64,000 bases of DNA from Arcobacter sp. FWKO B. GTDB lineage: Bacteria; Campylobacterota; Campylobacteria; Campylobacterales; Arcobacteraceae. The notes under the pieces are model-generated. The model worked only from the letters and a program-made list of their open reading frames with translations, ran no database searches and was not told where the DNA came from. The stretch covers positions 558,001 to 622,000 of the forward strand of contig NZ_CP041403.1 in assembly GCF_014844135.1 (NCBI RefSeq), given 5' to 3'. Position numbers and translations under genes: made by a program. Of the stretch, positions 1 through 8,262 are shown one piece after another; position 1 is the first letter of the stretch; each line of letters opens with the position of its first letter.

Positions 1-373
1 AAAAACCTTGTATGGCTTCTTTTAGTGCATCAATATTGTACCCTTCATAATTACCTAGAACCATTCTCATATCTTCACACTCTTTTGGCAATTTTGTACT
101 TCTTGGATGTACAACTTTTGGTACAGTAGTTTGTTTTGGAGTAATAGTTTTTGAAGATGCTTTATTTGTTGTTAATGACTCTTTATATTTTTCCAATAAA
201 GCATATGCACTATCATCTGTAAGTTTATTTTTTTTAGAATATCCCAAAACTTTTACATACCTTTTTTTATTTAATTGGAACCTTGCTATATACTTAAAAC
301 CAAATACTTGATGTTCCTCATTAGATATAAAAAGTCCAGCATAAGCAGTTTTATTAAATTCATTTAAATTCAT
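1..373 (-). CDS. Partial hypothetical protein (N-terminal 124 residues), coupled to ppk2
   Basis: The open frame runs off the left edge of the window, so only the N-terminal 124 residues are visible. It starts at an ATG one base after the TAA of the polyphosphate kinase gene (TAATATG), with a GAGAGG ribosome site inside the end of that gene, so it is probably translationally coupled. The visible part has a basic, aromatic stretch around residues 27-50 (YIARFQLNKKRYVKVLGY), then a Ser/Thr/Lys/Pro-rich linker, then what looks like the start of a second domain. The basic stretch vaguely resembles arm-type DNA-binding N-termini of recombinases, but I do not recognise the family. Coupling to ppk2 is the only functional clue. 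Confidence 0.75.
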   Translation of the reverse strand, partial: MNLNEFNKTAYAGLFISNEEHQVFGFKYIARFQLNKKRYVKVLGYSKKNKLTDDSAYALLEKYKESLTTNKASSKTITPKQTTVPKVVHPRSTKLPKECEDMRMVLGNYEGYNIDALKEAIQGF

Positions 374-374
374 A

Positions 375-1298
375 TTATGACCTCTCTTCAAATGTTTTTT
401 CATTTTCCATTAGCTGTATTTCTTGGCTTCCTGATAATACAATTTCTGGATCAACAACTATCCTGTGTTTATCTACCCTATTAGGATACTTTATTGCATT
501 TAAGATATATTTTATACAATTTAATCTAGCTCTTTTTTTATCATCACTTCTTACTATAGTCCAAGGTGCATCATCAGTATTTGATGCCATAAGCATAGAA
601 AATTTAGCCACAGTATATTTATCCCATAAATTTTGAGATTGTTGATCTACAGGAGAAAGTTTATATTGTTTTAAAGGATCAACAGATCTTTTTTCAAATC
701 TTTTTGCTTGTTCGTGTTTTGAAACTGAAAAATAAAATTTAAGCAATATAACTCCAGATTTAACCAACATCTCCTCAAACAATGGTACATCTCTTAAAAA
801 CTCATAATGTTCATGTGGTGTACAAAATCCCATTACAGGTTCAACTCCAGCACGATTGTACCAACTTCTGTCAAATAGTACAATTTCACCTGCACTTGGA
901 AGATGTTCTACATATCTTTGAAAATACCACTGAGTTTTTTGCACATCACTTGGCTTTTCTAGTGCTACTACTCTAGCACCCCTAGGATTTAAATGCTCAG
1001 TAATTCTTTTGATTGTACCACCTTTTCCTGCAGCATCTCTTCCTTCAAAGATCATTAATACTTTTAAACCTTTATCTTTTACATGATTTTGAAGCTTAAG
1101 TAGTTCAATTTGGAGTTGCACAAGTTGTTTTTCGTACTCTAATGTACTTTTTTTAACCCAAATTTGAACTTTGCCCTTTTTTTCTTTTAAAGGTTTTGGT
1201 TTTTCTAAACTACAAGCAATATGTTCATCACTATCAGGTGTATTTATCTCTTCCAATTCTTTAAATTCTGTTTCAATTATATTTCTTTTTGTACTCAT
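375..1298 (-). CDS. ppk2: Polyphosphate kinase 2
   Basis: PPK2-family kinase that transfers phosphate between inorganic polyphosphate and nucleotides. The 307-aa protein has the PPK2 Walker A loop GRDAAGKGG at residues 86-94, the lid/Walker B segment FDRSWYNR at 142-149 and a following GVEPVMGFC, all typical of single-domain PPK2. The first ~50 residues are a charged extension. I chose the ATG at 1298 because a perfect AGGAGG (1304-1309) lies 5 nt upstream; the in-frame GTG at 1304 overlaps that ribosome site. The gene begins an operon with the truncated downstream gene. Whether it makes GTP, ATP or polyphosphate cannot be read from the sequence. Confidence 0.95.
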   Translation of the reverse strand: MSTKRNIIETEFKELEEINTPDSDEHIACSLEKPKPLKEKKGKVQIWVKKSTLEYEKQLVQLQIELLKLQNHVKDKGLKVLMIFEGRDAAGKGGTIKRITEHLNPRGARVVALEKPSDVQKTQWYFQRYVEHLPSAGEIVLFDRSWYNRAGVEPVMGFCTPHEHYEFLRDVPLFEEMLVKSGVILLKFYFSVSKHEQAKRFEKRSVDPLKQYKLSPVDQQSQNLWDKYTVAKFSMLMASNTDDAPWTIVRSDDKKRARLNCIKYILNAIKYPNRVDKHRIVVDPEIVLSGSQEIQLMENEKTFEERS

Positions 1299-1303
1299 TA
1301 GCA

Positions 1304-1335
1304 CCTCCTAGTATCACATTTTTGTTTACATTATA
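1304..1335 (-). promoter_or_regulatory. ppk2 promoter -10 box and Shine-Dalgarno
   Basis: On the minus strand a TATAAT -10 hexamer (1330-1335) is followed by a short leader and a perfect AGGAGG (1304-1309) five bases before the ppk2 ATG. No clear -35 hexamer is seen, which is normal for sigma-70 promoters in Campylobacterota. Confidence 0.6.
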
Positions 1336-1366
1336 TCATAAATAATAATAAAAAACTTTAATTTCT

Positions 1367-2485
1367 TTATGAAAGTCTCATTTTATAGTCTTCATATCCA
1401 AAATTCTTCACAACCTCAACACTTCCATCTTTTTTCTTAATTGCTATTGAAGGTAGATTTATACCATTAAAAGTTGTAGTTTTTACCATTGTATAATGTA
1501 TCATATCTTCAAAAATTATTCTATCACCAACTTCAAGTTTCTTATCAAATGAATAATCCCCTATAATATCTCCAGCAAGGCAAGTATTTCCACCTAATCT
1601 ATAGTTATGTTTTTTTTCATCTGTAAGCCCACTATTTCTTACCATAGGACGATAAGGCATAGCAAGAGTATCAGGCATATGAGCTTCAGCTGAAGTATCA
1701 AGTATTGCAATATCTATTTTATTATGTACTATATCTAATACTGTTGCTTCAAGATATCCAGTTTGCCAACCTACTGCTTCACCTGGTTCAAGATATACTT
1801 CAACCATAGGATATTTTGCTTTAAATTCTTTTATTACTTCTATCAATCTATCTACTTCATAATCTACTCTTGTAATGTGATGTCCACCACCAAAATTAAT
1901 CCATTTCATTTTTGGTATAAACTCGCCAAACTTTTCTACAAAAGCATCCAACACTCCCTCTAATGCATCTACATTTTGTTCACAAAGAGCGTGAAAATGT
2001 AATCCTTCTATCCCTTCAAGTAATTCTGGTTTAAATTCACTTCTAGTAATCCCTAGTCTTGAATATGCACCACATGGATTATAAATATCTACCTCTACAC
2101 TTGAATATTCAGGATTAATTCTTAATCCACAACTGTTGTGTGGATTAATTCTTGATTTATACTTTTGCCATTGATTAAAAGAGTTAAATACTATATGATT
2201 TGATATCTTAGCAATTTCAGCAAAATCTTCATCTTTATACCCTGGAGAGTAAGTATGTACCTCTTTACCAAATACTTCGTGTGCTAGTTTTGCTTCATTT
2301 AAACCACTTGCACAGCATCCTTGTAAATACTTTTTTACTAAATCAAATGTGCTCCACATTGCAAAGCCTTTTAAAGCAAGTAAAATTTTTGCACCACTTT
2401 GCTTTTGAACTTTATCCAAAATAAGTAAATTTTTTTCTAATAATTCTTCTTCACATACAAAACAAGGTGAGGGAATATTTGACAT
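1367..2485 (-). CDS. nspC: Carboxynorspermidine decarboxylase
   Basis: PLP-dependent decarboxylase of the alanine-racemase fold, group IV like diaminopimelate decarboxylase. It converts carboxyspermidine/carboxynorspermidine to spermidine/norspermidine in the alternative polyamine route. The predicted PLP lysine is K39 in LLALKGFAMWS; the HFHALCEQN, NFGGGHHI and EPGEAVGW segments follow in the expected order, and the 372-aa length is usual. The partner carboxy(nor)spermidine dehydrogenase is not in the window. The gene stands alone between ppk2 and a divergent periplasmic protein gene. Confidence 0.93.
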   Translation of the reverse strand: MSNIPSPCFVCEEELLEKNLLILDKVQKQSGAKILLALKGFAMWSTFDLVKKYLQGCCASGLNEAKLAHEVFGKEVHTYSPGYKDEDFAEIAKISNHIVFNSFNQWQKYKSRINPHNSCGLRINPEYSSVEVDIYNPCGAYSRLGITRSEFKPELLEGIEGLHFHALCEQNVDALEGVLDAFVEKFGEFIPKMKWINFGGGHHITRVDYEVDRLIEVIKEFKAKYPMVEVYLEPGEAVGWQTGYLEATVLDIVHNKIDIAILDTSAEAHMPDTLAMPYRPMVRNSGLTDEKKHNYRLGGNTCLAGDIIGDYSFDKKLEVGDRIIFEDMIHYTMVKTTTFNGINLPSIAIKKKDGSVEVVKNFGYEDYKMRLS

Positions 2486-2654
2486 TTTTAACCTTTTTTA
2501 AGAATTTTATTTATTGAAGGAGTTTACCTAAATATAAGTTAAAACATAATAAATCGGTAACCACTTTTATTTCAAATATGTAATCTAATGTATTAAGCAA
2601 AACCATAATATATATAGTGTAAAATTGGGCAAAAAAATCTAAAGGGATTAATAT

Positions 2655-3362
2655 ATGAAAATTTTATTAAGTGCTTTTTTACTTCTTTGTACTGTATATG
2701 CTAGTGAATATTATTCAAAACTTGAGCCATATAATACTTTTATAGTAAAATCATCTGTTAGTGGAAAAGTTGAATATACAAATTTATCTTCTGAAGGTAA
2801 AGTGATTAAAAATGGCACTATTATCAAAATTGATGCCCAACTTGATAAAATAGAACTTGCACACACAAAAGAGAAGCTTCAAGCACTAAAAGATATGTAT
2901 AATATTGAAGAAACAAATTATAACAATATCAAAGATTTAACATCAAAATCATTATATGAAAAAGACACACAAAGAACAAAGGTATTGAATCTTAAAGTCC
3001 AAATCGCTGATTTAGAAATAAAAGTTGCTACACTTGAAGATAGGATTGCCAATAAAACACTTAAAGAAACTGATAAATATATTCATCAAATCCATGTTAA
3101 AGTTGGTGAATATGTAAATAGTGGTACACTTTTATATACAGCAATGGACTTTAGTATGGGAAAACTTGAGTTTTTTATCCCAATATCTACGGCTAATGAT
3201 TATCAAGAAAAAAAGATTTATATAGATGGTGAAGAAACAGATTTAAAAATCAATAAAATTTATAGTGTTGCAGATGAAAAACATATATCCTCATACAAAT
3301 GTGAAATTTTAATTCCAAATCCTGAAGAGTTTTCTAGACTATACAAAATAGAGTTTAAATAA
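2655..3362 (+). CDS. Periplasmic HlyD/RND-adaptor-like protein
   Basis: The 235-aa secreted protein has a cleavable signal peptide (residues 1-16, ending VYAS). A lipoyl/barrel-sandwich half motif (residues ~30-55, VKSSVSGKVEY and GKVIKNGTIIKID) is followed by a helical hairpin (~68-135) and a second sandwich half (~142-165, VKVGEYVNSGTLLY). This is the layout of membrane-fusion adaptor proteins, but the protein is short and lacks most of the membrane-proximal domain. No transporter gene is adjacent. It lies 9 bp upstream of a lytic transglycosylase lipoprotein gene and probably shares its transcript, which suggests a cell-envelope role. The substrate is unknown. Confidence 0.75.
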   Translation: MKILLSAFLLLCTVYASEYYSKLEPYNTFIVKSSVSGKVEYTNLSSEGKVIKNGTIIKIDAQLDKIELAHTKEKLQALKDMYNIEETNYNNIKDLTSKSLYEKDTQRTKVLNLKVQIADLEIKVATLEDRIANKTLKETDKYIHQIHVKVGEYVNSGTLLYTAMDFSMGKLEFFIPISTANDYQEKKIYIDGEETDLKINKIYSVADEKHISSYKCEILIPNPEEFSRLYKIEFK

Positions 3363-3371
3363 AATAGATTT

Positions 3372-4508
3372 ATGAAAAAGTTTTTATTTGCATTTAGTGT
3401 TATATTCTTTGCAGGTTGTACAGCTTCAGATATACAAGCCATAACTCAAGCTGCAATGAGCAAAGACCCTATAGGAACAATAGGTCAAATAGCTCAAAGA
3501 AGAGTTATCAACTACACATCAGTAGAACTAGCAAAAATCATAGAAGCTTTTAAAAAAGAGGTAGAAAGAAATTGGGGAAATGAGGCAAAAACTCCTTCTC
3601 CAAAAGAATATGTTAAATATACACAAAATTATAAGTCTATGGCTCATGTAAACTTTGATAAGGGTGAAATACTTGTTCAAACTTTAGATAATAAGAATCC
3701 AACAAACTCCCTAAAAAGTGCTATTATAACTACCCTTTTGACACCTGAAGATCCAAGAGCTGTTGATTTATATTCAGATGCAGAAATCAAACTTAGTGGA
3801 ACTCCATACCTTTATAAAACAGTAATGGATCACACAGGAAATTATATATCATCAAAATCTCGTGCTTCAAATTTTGCAGACTTTTTAATCAAAAATAACT
3901 TACAAACTAAAACAATAAATCATAATGGTAAAAGTGAACTAGTCCATTTTGTCCAAATACAAATGGTAAAAAATCATCTACAAGTAAGAGCACAAAAATA
4001 CAAACCTTTAGTACAAAGATATTCAAAAGAGTACAATTTATCACAAAGTCTAATTTTTGCCATAATGAAAACTGAAAGTGATTTTAATCCATTTGCTATA
4101 AGTAATGCAAATGCTATAGGACTTATGCAAATAGTTCCAACTAGTGCAGGAAGAGATGTAAATAAATTTTTATATAATAAGGATATTACACCTAGTAGAG
4201 ATTTTTTATATGATGCAAAAAATAATATCCAATTTGGAAGTACTTATTTACATATGTTAAATACAAATTATCTATCAAGAGTAAATAATCCAATATCTAG
4301 AGAATATTGTATTATTGCTGGATACAATACTGGTGCTGGAAATGTATTAAAAACTTTTTCTAATGATAGAACTAAAGCATTTGAAATTATTAATTCTATG
4401 AATCCAAATGATGTATATAAAAAACTAAGAAGTTCATTACCTTATAATGAAACTAGACGCTATTTATATAAAGTTATAGAAAGTAAAAAAGAGTTTACAA
4501 ATCTTTAA
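3372..4508 (+). CDS. mltC: Membrane-bound lytic murein transglycosylase (MltC-like lipoprotein)
   Basis: Outer-membrane lipoprotein that cleaves peptidoglycan glycan strands to 1,6-anhydromuropeptides. The lipobox FFAGC puts the lipidated Cys at residue 16. A MltC-type N-terminal domain (~40-190) precedes an SLT domain with catalytic Glu at 235 (KTESDFNP), then AIGLMQIVP and AGYNTGAGN. The 378-aa length matches MltC. It is the second gene of a two-gene unit with the periplasmic adaptor upstream. Confidence 0.88.
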   Translation: MKKFLFAFSVIFFAGCTASDIQAITQAAMSKDPIGTIGQIAQRRVINYTSVELAKIIEAFKKEVERNWGNEAKTPSPKEYVKYTQNYKSMAHVNFDKGEILVQTLDNKNPTNSLKSAIITTLLTPEDPRAVDLYSDAEIKLSGTPYLYKTVMDHTGNYISSKSRASNFADFLIKNNLQTKTINHNGKSELVHFVQIQMVKNHLQVRAQKYKPLVQRYSKEYNLSQSLIFAIMKTESDFNPFAISNANAIGLMQIVPTSAGRDVNKFLYNKDITPSRDFLYDAKNNIQFGSTYLHMLNTNYLSRVNNPISREYCIIAGYNTGAGNVLKTFSNDRTKAFEIINSMNPNDVYKKLRSSLPYNETRRYLYKVIESKKEFTNL

Positions 4509-4732
4509 AATAATATAAAAATAACCCCCTTTAATAACTATTTGATTATTATTAAGTTTTTTTAACAATAAACTAGTACAAAATAACTTAATCTGAATGA
4601 ATTCTATATAAATACTATATAACAATTCAATATACTACTATTTATCATTAATATAATATTAAGTTAAGTTTTGCAACAATTAGGTATGAAGCATTTATGA
4701 ATGGTTATTTACTTTATAATTAGGGGTTTTAT

Positions 4733-4912
4733 ATGAAGGTGATTGCAATGACTGCATTTGTTGCACTATTTTTTACTGGATGTATTAGTGATGATGTTGC
4801 AAGCTGGGATGAGCAAAGGTGTAAAGAAGCTGGTTATAAGTATGAAAAAAAAGAGGTATTAAATCTTAGAACTGGTAAATATGAAATAAAAACTGAGTGT
4901 ATCGAAAGATAA
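4733..4912 (+). CDS. Small lipoprotein, 59 aa
   Basis: Short ORF with a clear lipoprotein signal: MKVIAMTAFVALFFTGC, lipobox FFTGC, lipidated Cys17. The mature part is only 42 residues, charged, with two more cysteines (C30, C56) that could form a disulfide. A TATAAT at 4715-4720 and an AGGGG at 4722-4726 precede the ATG; they cannot both serve as drawn, because the AGGGG would lie at or upstream of the predicted transcript start. The gene is convergent with acpS. The family is not recognised; it resembles small entericidin-like lipoproteins only in size. Confidence 0.7.
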   Translation: MKVIAMTAFVALFFTGCISDDVASWDEQRCKEAGYKYEKKEVLNLRTGKYEIKTECIER

Positions 4913-4920
4913 AAATAATT

Positions 4921-5277
4921 TTATATATCTACTTCAATAATTACTACAGCAATAGCAAAGCCTCCGTCATGTGAAATAGACAAGGAGCTTTGCTTTATTG
5001 AGAATTTCTTTTTAACTTCGTCACAAAATACCAGTAATGGTTTGTTCTTAATACTTTTTTTTATGATAATATCGTGAAATGATAGTTCAGCTCCTATTCC
5101 ACAGCCTAATGCTTTACTAACAGCTTCTTTAGCTGCCCAAAACCCAGCTGCTGTTGTTGTTGTTTTTACCAAAGCAATCTCTTCATCATTTAAAAATCTT
5201 TTATATGCCTTATTACCAAACTTCTCAACCATCTTATCAAATCTAGCTATTACTGTAATATCTGTTCCTACAAACAT
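4921..5277 (-). CDS. acpS: Holo-[acyl-carrier-protein] synthase
   Basis: Transfers 4'-phosphopantetheine from CoA to the serine of acyl carrier protein. The 118-aa AcpS-type phosphopantetheinyl transferase has the N-terminal GTDI motif (residues 4-7) and the metal/CoA-binding WAAKEAVSKALGCG helix (~residues 47-60). A C-terminal SLSISHDGGFAIA strand completes the fold. Its start overlaps the end of ruvX by 10 bp, so it is the last gene of a metF-like/ruvX/acpS operon. Confidence 0.93.
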   Translation of the reverse strand: MFVGTDITVIARFDKMVEKFGNKAYKRFLNDEEIALVKTTTTAAGFWAAKEAVSKALGCGIGAELSFHDIIIKKSIKNKPLLVFCDEVKKKFSIKQSSLSISHDGGFAIAVVIIEVDI

Positions 5278-5648
5278 CCAAGATACCTCTTAAGTATAAT
5301 ACTAGCAGCTATTGAATCTATCTTCCCATCTCTTTTGTGCTTTATTATCCCTTTAGTTTGCTCTTCAGCTTCAATGGAACTCATATCTTCTTCTACAAAA
5401 ATCTTTTCACCACCAAACTTTAAAAGCCCACTAAAATGTCTAATTCTATTTTGCATATCAATACTAGAACTTGGATAGCCAATAATAAGCTTATCTATTT
5501 GATTAAGGGTCAAAAACTTATCCACATCACTAGCTGCTTGGTCTCTATTTTTGCGTAAAATTGGCTCTTGTGGTGTTACAATATCGCCAAAAACAGAAGT
5601 TGCCACCCCTATTCTCTTTAGTCCTACATCTATAGCACAAAGTTTCAC
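5268..5648 (-). CDS. ruvX: Holliday junction resolvase-like / pre-16S rRNA nuclease YqgF
   Basis: YqgF-family RNase H-fold protein involved in 16S rRNA 5'-end processing and proposed as a Holliday-junction resolvase. N-terminal AIDVGLKRIGVA carries the first catalytic Asp, EEDMSS the Glu, and KIDSIAASIIL the last acidic residue. It is 126 aa, slightly shorter than the E. coli protein. It starts with GTG, which overlaps the TGA of the upstream gene in a GTGA arrangement, so it is translationally coupled. Confidence 0.9.
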   Translation of the reverse strand: MKLCAIDVGLKRIGVATSVFGDIVTPQEPILRKNRDQAASDVDKFLTLNQIDKLIIGYPSSSIDMQNRIRHFSGLLKFGGEKIFVEEDMSSIEAEEQTKGIIKHKRDGKIDSIAASIILKRYLGCL

Positions 5649-6559
5649 GATAGTAACTCTTTTGCTACATCAAATCTATTTGCAGTCATAAGATGTACTT
5701 TTGGATGAATCTTTTGTACATCATCAAGAAGTTTTTTACTTAAACTCATACCCACTTTATACTCTTCATCTTCACTTATCTTTGAAGCCTCACTAAGGGC
5801 ATCTATCCAATCATTTGGTACATAAATACCAGGAACATGAGCACTCAAAAACTGAGCAGTCCTAAACTTTGTCACAGGAAAAACTCCCAAAATCAAAGTA
5901 GCTTTTGCTCTATCATCATCAAAACTATTTTTCACCTCATCAAAAAGTTCTAATAGTTTTTTGCCATTTTCAATATCAAAAATAGGTTGAGTAATAATAC
6001 CCAAAGCTCCATATTGGACTTTTTTATGTAGTTTTTTTTGAAGACTTTGCATATTTTTAGCATAAGAATTACTAACAGCAAATGGATATATTGGCTTTGG
6101 CTCACTTTTAAAAGGTTTTCCTGCAAAATCCATAGAGTGATTGAATGATTTTATGATTTGAAGTAGCATATTGCTATTTCCCTCAAAAACACCTTTTGTA
6201 TGAGGTTGATCAGACATTTTGGCTGGATCACCTGTCAAAGCCAAAATAGCTCTGACATCAAAATCATTAGCCCCTAGTAAATCAGACTGCAAAGCTATTT
6301 TGTTTTTATCCCTCATAGTCATCGTAGCAAGACACGGTTTGCCAAAAGTTTGTTGTATTTTTAGTGAAGCAAAAAGTGAGCTATATTTCATCTTTGCTAG
6401 TGGGCTATCAGTTGCACTAAAGCCATCTACATGCTTTTCAAGTTCCAAGACCTTTATTTTTGATATCAAAGAATCAATACTTGGCTCATGAGCTGGAGTA
6501 GTTTCAAGTGTTATATATTTCTCGTTACCTTGAAGTTTTTGGATAAGTGTTTGAAACAT
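5645..6559 (-). CDS. Methylenetetrahydrofolate reductase-family protein
   Basis: TIM-barrel flavoprotein of the MetF family (304 aa). It has the N-terminal ITLETTPAHEP substrate strand, then DGFSATDSPLAKMK, a central ILALTGDP, and the QPIFD strand near residue 185. It probably reduces 5,10-methylene-THF, but it is divergent enough that it could be a paralogue, so I give no gene symbol. I chose the ATG at 6559, with an AAAAGG ribosome site upstream, over the adjacent in-frame TTG at 6562. It is the first gene of the operon leading into ruvX and acpS. Confidence 0.8.
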   Translation of the reverse strand: MFQTLIQKLQGNEKYITLETTPAHEPSIDSLISKIKVLELEKHVDGFSATDSPLAKMKYSSLFASLKIQQTFGKPCLATMTMRDKNKIALQSDLLGANDFDVRAILALTGDPAKMSDQPHTKGVFEGNSNMLLQIIKSFNHSMDFAGKPFKSEPKPIYPFAVSNSYAKNMQSLQKKLHKKVQYGALGIITQPIFDIENGKKLLELFDEVKNSFDDDRAKATLILGVFPVTKFRTAQFLSAHVPGIYVPNDWIDALSEASKISEDEEYKVGMSLSKKLLDDVQKIHPKVHLMTANRFDVAKELLS

Positions 6560-6628
6560 CAATTACCTTTTATTTATCATTTTTTAGGTATTATTATATC
6601 CACAATTTTATAAAAAACGAGAATATAT

Positions 6629-7249
6629 ATGAAACTAGCAGTATTTGATTTTGACTCAACACTTATGGATGGTGAGACTATTGACTTTTTAGCACAAGAG
6701 CTTGGACTCAAAGAACAAGTATCTCATATTACAGAACTTGCAATGAGCGGGCAACTTGATTTTTTTGAATCTTTGACTACAAGAGTATCACTTCTTAAAG
6801 GTTTACAATACCATAAAGTACTAGATATTTGTAGAAACTTACCTCTAATGCCTGGAGCTGAGGAAGTAGTAAAAGGGCTTCAAGATAGAGGATATAAAGT
6901 AGTGTGTTTTAGTGGTGGTTTTAGAGAAGGTACAACTCCAGCGAAACTAAAACTTGGGCTTGATGCTGATTTTGCAAACTTCTTACACCATAAAGATGGG
7001 CTTCTTAGTGGTTATGTAGGTGGAGATATGATGTTTGGCTTTAGCAAAGGTGATATGCTAGTTCGTCTTCAAAAACTTCTTGGAGTTAGTGTAGAAGATA
7101 CTATAGCTGTAGGTGATGGAGCAAATGACAAAAGTATGTTTGAACACGCAAGCAAAAGAGTTGCATTTTGTGCAAAAGAGGTACTCAAAAAAGAGGCAAA
7201 TATTATAATAGATACGAAAGATTTATCACTGATTTTAAATCAAATATAA
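6629..7249 (+). CDS. serB: Phosphoserine phosphatase (HAD-IB)
   Basis: HAD phosphatase for the last step of serine biosynthesis. The 206-aa core has nucleophile motif DFDSTLMDGE (D7, D9), motif II VCFSGGF and motif IV AVGDGANDKSMFEHA. It lacks the N-terminal ACT-like extension of the long SerB type. It is followed after 19 bp by tal and probably heads the serB-tal-kinase operon. A possible -10 TATTAT lies at 6589-6594. Confidence 0.9.
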   Translation: MKLAVFDFDSTLMDGETIDFLAQELGLKEQVSHITELAMSGQLDFFESLTTRVSLLKGLQYHKVLDICRNLPLMPGAEEVVKGLQDRGYKVVCFSGGFREGTTPAKLKLGLDADFANFLHHKDGLLSGYVGGDMMFGFSKGDMLVRLQKLLGVSVEDTIAVGDGANDKSMFEHASKRVAFCAKEVLKKEANIIIDTKDLSLILNQI

Positions 7250-7268
7250 CAGGCTGTAGGAAGAAAAA

Positions 7269-8261
7269 ATGAACTTAAGACAAAACATAAACTACTCAAT
7301 TTGGTGTGATTTTATAGAAAGAGATTTCTTAGAAAACGAATTTAAAACTCTTATATCTGATGGTATTATTCACGGTGCTACAAGTAACCCAGCAATATTT
7401 GAAAACTCTATTACTAACTCACCTGCGTATAAAAATGATATAAGCTCAATGCAACACTTATCACAAAAAGAAATTTATGAGGCACTTGCTATCAAAGATA
7501 TAAAAAGAGCAGCTGAGATTTTACTTCCACTTTACGAAAAAGACTCAAATGATGGATTTATTTCTATAGAAGTTGACCCTACTCTATGTGATGATATGAT
7601 GGGGACTATTGAAGAGGGTGTAAGGCTTTTTAAAACTATTGATATGCCAAATGTGATGATAAAAGTTCCTGCAACAATTGCTGGATATGGTGCTATGAGA
7701 GAGCTTACAAGTATGGGTATCAATGTAAATGCTACACTTATTTTCACTCCAAATCAAGCAATAGAGTGTGCAAAAGCACTTGATATTGGTATCAAAAAAA
7801 GTACTCACAGCCCAAAAGCTGTAATTTCAGTTTTTGTAAGTAGATTTGATAGAGCATGTGATGAATTATGCCAAACTAAAGGGCTAGAAACTGCTAAACT
7901 TGGTATTATCAATGCTACAAAATGTTATCATGAAGTAGAAAAATTTGCAAATTCAAATATAAGAACACTTTTTGCTAGTACTGGCGTAAAGGGTGATGAT
8001 TTACCAAAAAGCTATTATATAGACACTTTAATATACCCAAATAGCATAAATACCGCTCCTCTTGATACAATAAAAGCTTTTATATCAACTGGTAAAAAAC
8101 AAGAAACTAAACTTTTAAGTTTACAAGAGTGTGATACTTATTTAAAACTTTTAAATGACAATGGCATAGATATAGAAGCTGTTAGTCAGCAACTTCTAAG
8201 TGATGGACTAGGTGCATTTAAAGTCTCTTTTGCACAAATGTTAAATAAATTAAAAAACTAA
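7269..8261 (+). CDS. tal: Transaldolase
   Basis: Transfers dihydroxyacetone units between sugar phosphates in the non-oxidative pentose phosphate pathway. The 330-aa protein has the N-terminal GATSNPAIFENSI motif and the Schiff-base lysine K132 in VMIKVPAT. ISVFVSRFDRACD and LFASTGVK follow. The length fits the long (TalC-unlike) subfamily. The next gene starts two bases after its stop. Confidence 0.95.
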   Translation: MNLRQNINYSIWCDFIERDFLENEFKTLISDGIIHGATSNPAIFENSITNSPAYKNDISSMQHLSQKEIYEALAIKDIKRAAEILLPLYEKDSNDGFISIEVDPTLCDDMMGTIEEGVRLFKTIDMPNVMIKVPATIAGYGAMRELTSMGINVNATLIFTPNQAIECAKALDIGIKKSTHSPKAVISVFVSRFDRACDELCQTKGLETAKLGIINATKCYHEVEKFANSNIRTLFASTGVKGDDLPKSYYIDTLIYPNSINTAPLDTIKAFISTGKKQETKLLSLQECDTYLKLLNDNGIDIEAVSQQLLSDGLGAFKVSFAQMLNKLKN

Positions 8262-8262
8262 A

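Noticed and set aside
57-200. Truncated gene at the left edge as a phage integrase
   Set aside because: The basic N-terminal stretch is only vaguely arm-domain-like, no catalytic region is visible, and no att site or tRNA is nearby.
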